From contig UQRP01000025.1 of NCBI GenBank assembly GCA_900543585.1, positions 1 to 37,941 of the forward strand: 37,941 nt of DNA, read 5' to 3'. Under the pieces are notes generated by a model that was not told the origin of the DNA, did no database searches, and was given only the letters and a program-made list of their open reading frames with translations. How positions within the stretch are numbered: the stretch's first letter is position 1; each line of letters begins with the position of its first letter. Origin of the DNA: an uncultured Prevotella sp. (lineage in GTDB: Bacteria; Bacteroidota; Bacteroidia; Bacteroidales; Bacteroidaceae). The position numbers were made by a program, and so were the translations under genes. Shown piece by piece: positions 7,910-16,799 of this stretch.

Positions 7910-9649
7910 ATGAACAAGATATTGAAATATTCTGCCCTATTCATGTCAGTAGCGGCACTCACGGTCACCACAGGCTGCACCGATCTCGATGAGACGCTCT
8001 ACGACCAGGTGGCATCACAAAACTATTATAACACGAAAGACGATGTTGTCCGTGCCGTGTTCCGGCCTTTTGAGCATGGTTTCTGGAGCATTCAGAGCCG
8101 GCAAGTCCTCAACGAGGAGACCGCCGACCAGCTCATCACTCCCACACGTGAGGACTGGTGGGACGACGGTGGCCGCTGGGCTCGCCTGCACCGCCATCAG
8201 TGGCTCAACACCAACGGCGAGGCACAAAGCGAATACAACGGTATGTATCAAGGCATCGGCCAGGCCAATCTCGTCATCGAAGACCTCAGCAGGCTCTCTG
8301 CCGGGAAGTTTGGCTTCAACGAGGCAGAATTCAACAACCTCAAGGCCCAGAACCGTGTGCTCCGCGCCTGGTTCTATCTCCGCCTGCTCGACGAGTTCCG
8401 TAATGTGCCTCTCAGCGTGAGCTATTATGATCTGAGCAAGAATACGATGTCGCAGGTAGAGCCTCGCAAAATATACGATTTCATCGAGTCTGAGCTGAAA
8501 GAGTCCCTGCCCTTGCTGACCAAGAAGACAGCCCTGGGCGGCAATAAGAACATTCAGGGACAGTGGACACAGGCCGGTGCTGCCGCACTCCTTGTCAGAC
8601 TCTACCTCAATGCCAAAGTCTATATTGGCGAGGACCACTATAAAGACTGCGCTGCTGTAGCTCAAAAGATTCTCAATGGCGACTATGGCACCTACAAGGT
8701 GGCCGACCGCTGGGATGAAGCTTTTGACTGGAACAATGAGACCTCCGACGAGGTGATCTTCGCGTTCCCCGCATCAGCAGGCTATTCGCATTGGCATTAC
8801 AAGGGTGATCTGTATTGGTGGTCGGTGCCTTCCAGAGCCAGTGACTGGCTCCATGATACCAAGAACAAAGAGGGCAGCCATAACCTGAAGTACTCATGCT
8901 CACCAAGCTATAACCCCAAGGGCGAGAAATACAACTATGAACTGGGCATGACCGTAGACAAGTTCAGAAAATATCCGTCAGATGTTCGTCTGAAGATGTA
9001 CAAGAATCTTGGCAACAACAAGCGCGAGGGCCTCTTCATCTTTGGCAAGATAGCCTATACCGACGACAACGGCAACACTCAGTATCTGAAGGATCACAAC
9101 GGCAAGTATACCCTTGACCTGCGTGACGCTGTAGGCAAGTTTGGCGCTACAGATGGTGACAAGTGGCTGGCCTCAGCCGACAGCCGTCTGGAGGATGGCG
9201 ATGACAACTCAGGATATCAGTTTGTGAAATATCCGCTCTACAGCGATGCCGAGAGTGGGCAGCTCGAGGCCGACTACTGCGAGATTCGCCTGCCGGAGAT
9301 TATCTACAGCCTTGCAGAGTGCAAGCTTCGCCAGGGAGACGTGGAAGGCGCCGGCAAGCTTCTCAACGAGGTGCGCAAGCGCAACTATCCCCAGTCGGAC
9401 TGGCACACAGCACTCTATGCTCCTGATGGCACGGCAACTTTAGACATGAAGGAGATGCTCGACGAGTGGGGCCGTGAGTTCTTTGCAGAAGGCCGCCGGC
9501 GTATTGACTTGATACGCTTTGGCAAGTTCCTCGATGCTTGGTGGGATAAGCCTGCCGATGCCGACAGCCACACACTCATCTTCCCCTTCCATCCGGACAT
9601 TCTCGGAGCCAATCGTTCTCTCCACCAAAATCCAGGCTATGAGAAATAA
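7910..9649 (+). CDS. SusD-like surface glycan-binding lipoprotein
   Basis: This 579-residue lipoprotein forms the lid over the SusC channel. A lipoprotein signal ends in TTGC followed by TDLDE, so the lipidated cysteine is about residue 23. TPR-like helical segments (for example NRVLRAWFYLRLLDEFRNVP) frame the ligand face. The C-terminal signature EWGREFFAEGRRRIDLIRFG is followed by FPFHPDILGANRSLHQNPGY, both typical of SusD/RagB. Many aromatic residues in the middle (YSHWHYKGDLYWWSVP) could form the sugar-binding platform. It follows SusC by 32 bp and precedes a SusE/F-like gene, in one operon. Confidence 0.97.
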   Translation: MNKILKYSALFMSVAALTVTTGCTDLDETLYDQVASQNYYNTKDDVVRAVFRPFEHGFWSIQSRQVLNEETADQLITPTREDWWDDGGRWARLHRHQWLNTNGEAQSEYNGMYQGIGQANLVIEDLSRLSAGKFGFNEAEFNNLKAQNRVLRAWFYLRLLDEFRNVPLSVSYYDLSKNTMSQVEPRKIYDFIESELKESLPLLTKKTALGGNKNIQGQWTQAGAAALLVRLYLNAKVYIGEDHYKDCAAVAQKILNGDYGTYKVADRWDEAFDWNNETSDEVIFAFPASAGYSHWHYKGDLYWWSVPSRASDWLHDTKNKEGSHNLKYSCSPSYNPKGEKYNYELGMTVDKFRKYPSDVRLKMYKNLGNNKREGLFIFGKIAYTDDNGNTQYLKDHNGKYTLDLRDAVGKFGATDGDKWLASADSRLEDGDDNSGYQFVKYPLYSDAESGQLEADYCEIRLPEIIYSLAECKLRQGDVEGAGKLLNEVRKRNYPQSDWHTALYAPDGTATLDMKEMLDEWGREFFAEGRRRIDLIRFGKFLDAWWDKPADADSHTLIFPFHPDILGANRSLHQNPGYEK

Positions 9650-9704
9650 AGAGGTAGCTTAGCAGAGAATACACTTTATTAGAAACTTTATTACAGTGAA
9701 AGAC

Positions 9705-10937
9705 ATGAAAAGAATCATTCTATATGCATTGTATGCGCTTATGGCCTTGACAGGTCCTTTGGCCCTGCTGTCATGCAACGACGATAAAGATATTGTCGTC
9801 ATTGATAAGGAGCTGCCTCTGAAAGTCAGCCATCTCTACATGGTGGGTGATGCCACTCCAACCGGATGGTCTATCGACAATCCTACGGAGCTGACCCAGG
9901 ATGCATCGGATAAGTTTGTGTTCACTTACCATGGCAAGCTCAACACCGGCGAGCTGAAGTTCCCATTCTCTACGGGTGACTGGGGGGCCATGTTTGCCTA
10001 TGCACCAGAGGCAAACACCGAGATTAATGCCAGTGGTGTGGCAAGCGACAAGATTGATATCCGCAAAGGCGGTGATGACTTGAAATGGAAAGTCACACTG
10101 GCTGGTATCTATACTATCACCATCAATCTGCGTGACTATACCATTGCTGTCAAATACGAAGGTGCCGAGCCTGTGCCACCTATTGTGTCAGAAACTCTCG
10201 GTTTCATCGGGGATGCCACTCCTGCCGGCTGGACAACAGAGGCCGCTACGATGTTCACCAAGACATCAGACAATCCCCTGCAGTTCACCTATACCGGACA
10301 TCTTAATGCAGGCAGCTTCAAGCTCGCTTATGATAAGACCGTCTTGAAGGATTTTGCCGGTCCTTATATTCAGGCTCCCTCTGCCGATGTGGCTGTGAGT
10401 GGTGACGGTGTGGCCGAACAAGGTATGAGCGTGGGCGGTGCCGACAACAAATGGAAGGTGACAGAGGCTGGTACCTACACGCTCGTCTTCGACCTTACCA
10501 ACCGCACAGTGACGGTGAAGTCCTTTGTGGCCGACCCCAAGAAGGATCCATGGGCCACAGAGACACTCTACCTCCTCGGCTCAGCTGGAAAAGGCTGGTC
10601 GATAGGTGAGGCTCCCGCTTTCAACAAGGTTGGCGACCATCAGTTTGTCTATGAAGGCGAGCTCCATGAGGGTACTTTCAAACTGATGTCTACCAATGAA
10701 GGCGACTTTGGCACTAAGGATAAGGACTGGTTCTATGCACCTGCCAATGGGACAATCATTGACGAGAATGGTGTAGCTGCCGATGGCATCGTGGCCGGGA
10801 ACGGCAAGGACGCGGACAACCAGTGGCAGGTGAACAAGGCCGGGAACTATATCATCAAGGTCGACATGGAGAATCACAAGATTTCAGCAGAATATGTCGG
10901 ATCAAGTAACAGCAAGAAAAGAAGTCATCGTAATTAA
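9705..10937 (+). CDS. SusE/SusF-like starch-binding outer-membrane lipoprotein
   Basis: The protein has about 410 residues. The lipobox LLSC lies near residue 24 and DDKD follows, an acidic surface-export-type tail after the cysteine. Three related domains of about 110 residues begin near 42 (LYMVGDATPTGW), 163 (LGFIGDATPAGW) and 286 (LYLLGSAGKGWS). Each ends with a WKV or WQV plus aGxYtl motif, the pattern of the SusE/SusF carbohydrate-binding domains. These bind alpha-glucan at the cell surface without cutting it. I take the ATG at 9705 rather than the in-frame GTG at 9696 because the signal peptide starts there. It is co-transcribed with SusC and SusD and supports an alpha-glucan target. 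Confidence 0.9.
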   Translation: MKRIILYALYALMALTGPLALLSCNDDKDIVVIDKELPLKVSHLYMVGDATPTGWSIDNPTELTQDASDKFVFTYHGKLNTGELKFPFSTGDWGAMFAYAPEANTEINASGVASDKIDIRKGGDDLKWKVTLAGIYTITINLRDYTIAVKYEGAEPVPPIVSETLGFIGDATPAGWTTEAATMFTKTSDNPLQFTYTGHLNAGSFKLAYDKTVLKDFAGPYIQAPSADVAVSGDGVAEQGMSVGGADNKWKVTEAGTYTLVFDLTNRTVTVKSFVADPKKDPWATETLYLLGSAGKGWSIGEAPAFNKVGDHQFVYEGELHEGTFKLMSTNEGDFGTKDKDWFYAPANGTIIDENGVAADGIVAGNGKDADNQWQVNKAGNYIIKVDMENHKISAEYVGSSNSKKRSHRN

Positions 10938-10952
10938 TCAACAGACACAGAT

Positions 10953-12404
10953 ATGAAAAAGTATATTTTAGCGGGAGTTGCCCTGTGCACCCTGCTGTTA
11001 GGCTGCAGCAACAGCAATGATTGGGATGTGACGAGCGACCTCCGGGTTGACAAGGAAGACCCTACAGTGGGGCTCACTCCACTGGCAGAGACGGAAGGCG
11101 AAGACTATGCACCGCTCTATTGGAGTGTATACGGATCACTGCGCCAGCAGGAAAAGGAAGGCTCTTTCCCCAATATCTTCACTGAAGCCGATTGGGATAA
11201 AGCCATCGACTATGTGGCAACAAATCTCAAGCCTTATGGCTATGACATGCTTGTGACCGACGGCTTCGCCTCCATGAGCGGTGACGACGGCTACATGACA
11301 CGTTACAGCCGCACGGAGAAGAACGAGAACTCTCCGGAGGTGGAACTTTCCACCATCGTGGCGAAGTTGAAGGCCAAGGGCTTGAAGCTCGGTGTCTACG
11401 ACAGTCCCTTCTGGCTTCACTACACCAATCCCAATGCTATCATCCCGGGTACTGACGGCATCACCGTGGGGAGCCTGCGATATAATCCGGCGATAGACAC
11501 CGATGTGCTGCACCCGACAAAAGACGATCATTTCTGGTGGGTCGTCACCTCTCACCCTGGCGCTGAGGAATATTTTGAGGGATTCTTCAAGCACTATGCC
11601 GATCTGGGCGTAAAGTTCATACGTATGGACTTCCTGTCCTGGTATGAAGACGGTATGAACTACAATGACCAAATTGACAAGGGCTACGGTCGCGAGCGGT
11701 ATGTCAAGGGCTTGCAGTGGATTAACAAGTATGCGAAGAAATACGGCATCTATGTCTCGCTCGTGATGCCCCACCTGAAGAACGACGCTATCATAGAGAA
11801 GTATGCCGGCAACATGATTCGTATTGATGCCGACGCTCTTGAAGGCTCCTGGTACCGGTTCTCTGACAACAACCGTGGTACGCTGCGTGGCGGATGGCCC
11901 AACTCCGAGAATGCCTTCGACGGTTTTATCAACTGGTCAAAGATTTCCGGTCGCAAGAAGATACGCCTCGATGGTGATTTCATCCGCATTGGCAGCTATG
12001 CCAACGATGATGAGAAAATGTCGGTAGTGTCACTGCCGCTGCTGGCCGGCGGCCCCATTGCCGTGACCGATTATCCGTCGGCCGAGGATTTGAAGTTCTT
12101 CCAGAACTCAGAGCTGCTTGCTTTGCAGAAGGACGGCTTCGTCGGTCAGCCCCTGGCCCGCACTTTCTATGGTACTGATGGCGAGATTTGGTATGGTCAG
12201 ATGAAGGATGGCTCGTGGATTATCGGATTCTTCAACCGTGAACAGTCGGCAGAGACACGCAGTCTGGACCTCTCCCGCATAGGATTGAGCGGAACTTATA
12301 AGGTACGCGACTTGTGGAAGCATGAGGACGAAGGCTCCGTCACCGACAGGCTCGAATATAATGTTCCAGCTCACGGATGCAAAATCGTGAAGCTGACGAA
12401 ATAA
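10953..12404 (+). CDS. Clan-D (GH27-like) TIM-barrel glycosidase lipoprotein
   Basis: The protein has 483 residues with lipobox LLLGC (cysteine at about 18), so it is probably outer-membrane attached. The barrel shows LKLGVYDSPFW (strand 3 region), GVKFIRMDFLSWYED with Asp226 as candidate nucleophile, and MIRIDADALEGSWYRFSD with Asp305 as one acid/base candidate. LLAGGPIAVTDYP followed by NSELLALQKDGFVGQPL is the late-barrel signature of alpha-galactosidase/isomaltodextranase families GH27 and GH36. A C-terminal antiparallel beta domain follows (about 400-483). In a SusR/SusE/GH97 setting an enzyme acting on alpha-1,6-linked glucose is more likely than an alpha-galactosidase, but sequence alone does not decide. 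It is last in the operon, 15 bp after the SusE/F-like gene. Confidence 0.75.
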   Translation: MKKYILAGVALCTLLLGCSNSNDWDVTSDLRVDKEDPTVGLTPLAETEGEDYAPLYWSVYGSLRQQEKEGSFPNIFTEADWDKAIDYVATNLKPYGYDMLVTDGFASMSGDDGYMTRYSRTEKNENSPEVELSTIVAKLKAKGLKLGVYDSPFWLHYTNPNAIIPGTDGITVGSLRYNPAIDTDVLHPTKDDHFWWVVTSHPGAEEYFEGFFKHYADLGVKFIRMDFLSWYEDGMNYNDQIDKGYGRERYVKGLQWINKYAKKYGIYVSLVMPHLKNDAIIEKYAGNMIRIDADALEGSWYRFSDNNRGTLRGGWPNSENAFDGFINWSKISGRKKIRLDGDFIRIGSYANDDEKMSVVSLPLLAGGPIAVTDYPSAEDLKFFQNSELLALQKDGFVGQPLARTFYGTDGEIWYGQMKDGSWIIGFFNREQSAETRSLDLSRIGLSGTYKVRDLWKHEDEGSVTDRLEYNVPAHGCKIVKLTK

Positions 12405-12431
12405 ATACCGGTCTCATTTGCTTTTCAAGGG

Positions 12432-12494
12432 GGGCACTATACATGGAATATTTATGAGGAGAGATACCATAAATATGTACATAGCATAGTGCCC
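12432..12494. terminator. Long imperfect hairpin between convergent genes
   Basis: GGGCACTAT (12432-12440) pairs with ATAGTGCCC (12486-12494) and ATATTTATG (12448-12456) with CATAAATAT (12468-12476), separated by a mismatched section. This gives a stem of about 25 bp with an 11-nt loop. CTCTCTTTTATTT follows on the plus strand. It probably ends both the PUL operon and the regulator transcript. Confidence 0.7.
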
Positions 12495-12545
12495 TCTCTT
12501 TTATTTCCGATGCAAATTTGCTTATATACGAAATCTGAATCTCAG

Positions 12546-14204
12546 CTATTTCATTACCGTGCAAAGTCTCCTGACATCGTCCTCAAAGGTGTCACGGTTC
12601 TTGGCACGGTTTTTCATCTGCGAACGGTAGTTGTAGATGGTCTGTGGGGAATAGAAGAGAAGATTGGATATTTCAGAACTGTCGCTGACGCCAAGCCTGA
12701 TGAGTGCGAAGACTCGCAAGTCTGTGGTCAGCGTTCCGGCCTGCTTGGGATAGACCTGCTCGCCATCACGCAGCAGATTATTGAACTCGTTAACAAATGT
12801 TGGATACAGAGCAAGGAAGGCATCGTCGAAACGATGATAGAAAACGTCGGCATCCTCTGTGGAGAGCCGTGACGAAGTGACCTGTGAGAGAAGTTGCTGC
12901 ACCTGTCCGGCCTTAATCTTACGTTTGACGAGTGTCTGATATTTGGCAAGCCGAGAGATGTAGTTGTCACATAAATCTATAAAGAGCTTGGCAAGGTGCT
13001 CTCGGCGTCGGTTGGTATCACGGAGCTGCTCATTGAGGCATGCCAGACTCTTGTTCAACCGCTCCTGTTTCTCATAGGAGACCTTTAGCTGCTCGTTGGC
13101 TTTCTTGTGTCGTATCCGGCTATAGTTGAGACGTTTGTTGAGCATGAAGATAAAGGCAATGACGACGAGGAGCAGGACGATGAGGACGGAGTTGGCTATC
13201 AACGCCAATTTCAGGTTGTGGTTCCGCTTGCCCAAAGCCTTCTGATAGTGGTTGATGATGGTAGGCAAATCCTGCGATATTTCTATGATGCGCAGTCGGC
13301 TGTTGTAGAATTTAGCGTCGTTGAGCGCCTCGGTGATATAACTTCTGGCACGTCTGATGTCGCCCCGCCCGTTTTGATAAAAGAAGATGGCAAGGCTACG
13401 CAGTGCAAAGTTCTCCATGGTGAGATTGCTGGCATCGCTGATAGCTGCCAAAGTCATATACTTCTCATAGAGTTTCTCGCCATCCTTCCCACTATTGTTA
13501 CGGTAGTTACCAGCCAAGGCGAAGCAAGCCATGGCATAAGTGCGGTCGGAAATTTTATTGTATTGCAGGCTTTTGAGATAATACTTGCGCGCCATCATCG
13601 GGTCGTGACGGACATAGGTGGCCCACTCGCCCATATAATAGTTTCTGATACCACCCTCGGTAGGCAGAAAGCGCATGGCTCTGACAAGACTGCTGTCGGC
13701 ATAAGCACGGTAGCGGGGACTGAAAGTGTGGTCATGGCAGTAATCGGACCAGTAGCCATAAAGTTCAAACAAGGCAGTGTGATAGGAGAATTGCTGGTCG
13801 CTGCTCAGGCGTTTGACATCGATGGAACCGGCTGTTCTCTCTGCTTCCGAGTACAATCCGGAGATGGAAAGAAGATGAATGCTATTGATCGTAAAAACAT
13901 CAATGAAATAGCTGTCACCGACTTTCTTGGCCAACTTCAAGCCCTCCGCGTTGTATTCGTTTGCCTTATCAAAGTTATAGACATAGTATTCTTCATAGAT
14001 ACGCTCATAGAGCCGGAGCCGTATACCAGGATTTTTCTCCTTACTGAGACTGGAGCGCAAAATATCTATCCGCTGGTTTTTCTGCTTTACAACCTCGGGC
14101 TTTGCCGCCAGTGCACTGTCAAGACGGTCAAGCAAGGACTGACTGTAAGATGGAGACACAAGCGAGCACAAAGACAGCAATATAAATAATGTAGCGATTC
14201 GCAT
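12546..14204 (-). CDS. SusR-like membrane-bound PUL regulator
   Basis: This 552-residue protein has a signal peptide (1-21, ending SYSQS), a periplasmic helical, TPR-like region (about 25-325; for example ANEYNAEGLKLAKKVGD), one transmembrane helix near 330-350, a cytoplasmic coiled coil (KKANEQLKVSYEKQERLNKS onward) and a C-terminal DNA-binding part with SEISNLLFYSPQTIYNYRSQ, a helix-turn-helix. This is the layout of SusR and its relatives (DUF6377), which sense alpha-glucan oligosaccharides in the periplasm and activate sus genes. It lies convergent with the glycosidase and divergent from GH97, inside the PUL it should control. It is not a two-component kinase: no HisKA or HATPase motifs are present. 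Confidence 0.9.
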   Translation of the reverse strand: MRIATLFILLSLCSLVSPSYSQSLLDRLDSALAAKPEVVKQKNQRIDILRSSLSKEKNPGIRLRLYERIYEEYYVYNFDKANEYNAEGLKLAKKVGDSYFIDVFTINSIHLLSISGLYSEAERTAGSIDVKRLSSDQQFSYHTALFELYGYWSDYCHDHTFSPRYRAYADSSLVRAMRFLPTEGGIRNYYMGEWATYVRHDPMMARKYYLKSLQYNKISDRTYAMACFALAGNYRNNSGKDGEKLYEKYMTLAAISDASNLTMENFALRSLAIFFYQNGRGDIRRARSYITEALNDAKFYNSRLRIIEISQDLPTIINHYQKALGKRNHNLKLALIANSVLIVLLLVVIAFIFMLNKRLNYSRIRHKKANEQLKVSYEKQERLNKSLACLNEQLRDTNRRREHLAKLFIDLCDNYISRLAKYQTLVKRKIKAGQVQQLLSQVTSSRLSTEDADVFYHRFDDAFLALYPTFVNEFNNLLRDGEQVYPKQAGTLTTDLRVFALIRLGVSDSSEISNLLFYSPQTIYNYRSQMKNRAKNRDTFEDDVRRLCTVMK

Positions 14205-14253
14205 AAGGAATGATGTTTGTAAAGCAAGATAATAACATGTTGGGATGGCGACA

Positions 14254-14261
14254 CAAAGTTA
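14254..14261 (-). promoter_or_regulatory. -7 promoter box for the SusR-like gene
   Basis: The minus strand reads TAACTTTG, an exact TAnnTTTG match, 49 bp before the ATG at 14204. The divergent GH97 promoter lies about 240 bp away. The 330-bp region between the two genes (14205-14534) has no open frame of note. Confidence 0.6.
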
Positions 14262-14499
14262 CAAACTTATTTCTGTTCTTTAAGAAACCATCACAAGTTT
14301 TTTCTTATTTCACCCGGCAATGAGCTCAGAAAGTTTTTTAGCTCAACACACAGACAGAACGGGATGATGCGGTAGGACATACTTCACGGCATTGTAATAC
14401 CACGTATAATACGCTATTAATAAGCAGATTATGCCATAACACAGGGACAGAATATCTACTTTGAGCCTACGTTGTCTCTTATGAGCCGATAAAATATGC

Positions 14500-14507
14500 T
14501 ATATTTG
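14500..14507 (+). promoter_or_regulatory. -7 promoter box for GH97
   Basis: TATATTTG matches TAnnTTTG. The predicted start is near 14513, giving a leader of about 21 nt. No -33 box at the usual 19-21 bp spacing; a TTG lies 25 bp upstream. Confidence 0.55.
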
Positions 14508-14534
14508 CAATAACAAAACCAATCATTAATAAGC

Positions 14535-16688
14535 ATGAAATCTTTAAGAAAGCTTCTGCTTCTTGCACTCTTAGCCGTCAGCGGCTTGTGCCAAGGAGCC
14601 TCGCTGCCTGCTAAAGACAATGGCAAGCAGACACTAACGTCACCCGACGGGCATCTTACGATGCACTTTTTCCTTTCTACCAATGGGAGACCCACCTATG
14701 ACCTCTCCTATAAGGGCAAGGCCGTTATCAAGCCTTCCTTCCTCGGACTGGAACTGAAGTCGGGAGACAAGAACTTCTCTGACCTGCAGACCGGCTTCAC
14801 CCTTGACAACACAAAGACATCAAGCTTTGATGAAACCTGGAAGCCTGTCTGGGGTGAGACGCGTACGATTCGTAACCACTACAACGAGCTCTTCGTGTCA
14901 TTGAAACAAGAGAAGAACCAGCGTGGTCTCAATATCCGTTTCCGACTCTACAATGATGGTCTCGGACTACGCTACGAGTTTCCATTAAGCCCGAACCTCA
15001 ACTACTTTACCATCAAAGAAGAACACACGCAGTTTGCCATGGCTGCCGACAACACAGCATGGTGGATTCCGGGCGACTACGATACACAGGAGTACAACTA
15101 TACCAAGTCTAAGCTCACGGAGATACCGGTGAAATGGCCGCATTCCTTTGATGGCAACGCCTCTCAGACGCTCGCCGGCCCCACGTGTGTACAGACGTCC
15201 TTGCAGATGAAGAGTCCCGACGGACTGTATATCAACCTCCACGAGGCTGCCCTCGTCGACTACAGCTGCATGCACCTCAACCTCGATCCCAAGACACTTA
15301 CCTTTGAGAGCTGGCTCACTCCCGATGCCCGTGGTGACAAAGGTGCTCTGCAGGCGCCCTGCACAAGTCCGTGGCGAACCATCATGGTGAGCGACGACGC
15401 AAGGAATATCCTTGCCAGCAACCTCATTCTGAACCTCAACGAGCCTTGCAAAATTAAGGACACCAGTTGGATAAAACCAACGAAATTCGTGGGTGTATGG
15501 TGGGAAATGATTACTGGCAAGAGCCAGTGGTCATACACCAATGATCTCATCTCTGTACAACTCGACAGTATCGACTATACCAAGGTGAAGCCACACGGAC
15601 ATCATGGTGCCAACACTGAGAATGTGAAACGCTATATCGACTTTGCTGCCGAAAATGGCATTGGCGCCGTACTCGTGGAGGGCTGGAACATCGGATGGGA
15701 GGACTGGTTCGGCCATGAGAAAGACTATGTCTTCGACTTTGTAACTCCCTACCCCGACTTTGACATCAAATATCTCAATGAGTATGCCCATTCCAAAGGT
15801 GTGAAAATCATCATGCACCATGAGACAAGCGCATCGGTACGCAACTACGAGCGCCACATGGAAGCTGCCTATTCGCTGATGAACAAGTATGGCTATGATG
15901 CCGTAAAGAGCGGCTATGTCGGCAATATCCTGCCTCGCGGCGAGCACCACTACGGCCAGTGGATGAATAACCACTATCTCTACGCCATCAAGGAGGCCGC
16001 CAAACACCATATCATGATTGATGCCCACGAAGCGGTACGCCCCACCGGTCTCTGCCGTACCTGGCCAAACCTTATCGGCAACGAGGCTGCACGTGGCATG
16101 GAATATGATGCCGGAGCTGGGCTCAGCGTCAACCACACTACGATTCTGCCCTTCACACGCCTGCAGGGAGGCCCCATGGACTTCACACCTGGTATTTTCT
16201 GCATGGACCTGAGTAAAGTAAACCCCAACAACCACAACCATGTACACTCCACTCTCTGCCGACAGTTGGCGCTCTATGTCACCATGTACAGCCCGTTGCA
16301 GATGGCTGCCGACTTGCCCGAGAACTATGCCAAATACATGGATGCTTTCCAATTTATAAAAGATGTGGCTGTAGACTGGGATGACAGCCGCTACTTAGAG
16401 GCTGAACCGGGAAGCTATATCACTGCTGCCCGCAAAGCCAAAGGCAGTGCCAACTGGTTTGTAGGCAGTACCAATGGTGAGACACCACGCACATCCGTCA
16501 TCCGTCTTGACTTCCTTGACAAAGGCCGCAAGTATAAAGCTACCATTTATCAGGATGCCGAGGGCTGTGACTGGCAACACAATCCCGAGCACTATGTCAT
16601 CAGTACAAAGACGGTGACTAATAAGACGGTGCTGAAAATCCATACTGGTAACGGCGGAGGCTATGCCGTCAGCCTGATATCAGAGTAA
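14535..16688 (+). CDS. GH97 alpha-glucosidase, SusB type (inverting)
   Basis: The 717-residue enzyme has a signal peptide (about 1-22, ending CQGAS), an N-terminal beta-sandwich (to about 290), a TIM barrel with GWNIGWEDWFG and VKSGYVG, and a C-terminal beta domain. Candidate catalytic and calcium residues are Glu430 (HHETSASV), Glu499 (DAHEAVRPTG) and Glu523 (NEAARGMEYD). Their spacing, 69 then 24, is the same as for Glu439, Glu508 and Glu532 of Bacteroides thetaiotaomicron SusB. This supports the inverting glucosidase branch, not the retaining alpha-galactosidase branch that uses an aspartate. It is probably periplasmic and releases glucose from imported oligosaccharides. It has its own promoter and a strong terminator. 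Confidence 0.95.
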   Translation: MKSLRKLLLLALLAVSGLCQGASLPAKDNGKQTLTSPDGHLTMHFFLSTNGRPTYDLSYKGKAVIKPSFLGLELKSGDKNFSDLQTGFTLDNTKTSSFDETWKPVWGETRTIRNHYNELFVSLKQEKNQRGLNIRFRLYNDGLGLRYEFPLSPNLNYFTIKEEHTQFAMAADNTAWWIPGDYDTQEYNYTKSKLTEIPVKWPHSFDGNASQTLAGPTCVQTSLQMKSPDGLYINLHEAALVDYSCMHLNLDPKTLTFESWLTPDARGDKGALQAPCTSPWRTIMVSDDARNILASNLILNLNEPCKIKDTSWIKPTKFVGVWWEMITGKSQWSYTNDLISVQLDSIDYTKVKPHGHHGANTENVKRYIDFAAENGIGAVLVEGWNIGWEDWFGHEKDYVFDFVTPYPDFDIKYLNEYAHSKGVKIIMHHETSASVRNYERHMEAAYSLMNKYGYDAVKSGYVGNILPRGEHHYGQWMNNHYLYAIKEAAKHHIMIDAHEAVRPTGLCRTWPNLIGNEAARGMEYDAGAGLSVNHTTILPFTRLQGGPMDFTPGIFCMDLSKVNPNNHNHVHSTLCRQLALYVTMYSPLQMAADLPENYAKYMDAFQFIKDVAVDWDDSRYLEAEPGSYITAARKAKGSANWFVGSTNGETPRTSVIRLDFLDKGRKYKATIYQDAEGCDWQHNPEHYVISTKTVTNKTVLKIHTGNGGGYAVSLISE

Positions 16689-16712
16689 AAAACAAAACTG
16701 ATAACAGAACAA

Positions 16713-16749
16713 AAACGCCCGTGGACACATGAGATGTCCACGGGCGTTT
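16713..16749. terminator. Strong bidirectional terminator between GH97 and frdB
   Basis: A perfect 15-bp stem (16713-16727 with 16735-16749, core CGCCCGTGGACA) encloses a 7-nt loop. It is flanked by A-rich sequence on the left and TTT on the right, giving a U tract on both strands. Confidence 0.92.
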
Positions 16750-16762
16750 ATCATATTTTTCA

Positions 16763-16792
16763 TGTCGATGACCATGGATAGGGTCATCGACA
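16763..16792 (-). other. Second hairpin directly after frdB stop
   Basis: TGTCGATGACC (16763-16773) pairs with GGTCATCGACA (16782-16792) around an 8-nt loop. It begins 7 bp after the frdB stop and lacks a U tract, so it may protect the 3' end rather than terminate; the stronger terminator follows. Confidence 0.6.
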
Positions 16793-16799
16793 CAAAGTC

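Noticed and set aside
13107..14189. 360-codon open frame on the plus strand
   Set aside because: It lies antisense over the SusR-like gene, whose protein has clear domains; the antisense translation has no recognisable motif.
15531..16352. 273-codon open frame on the minus strand
   Set aside because: Antisense to the GH97 catalytic domain, whose catalytic residues fix the true strand.
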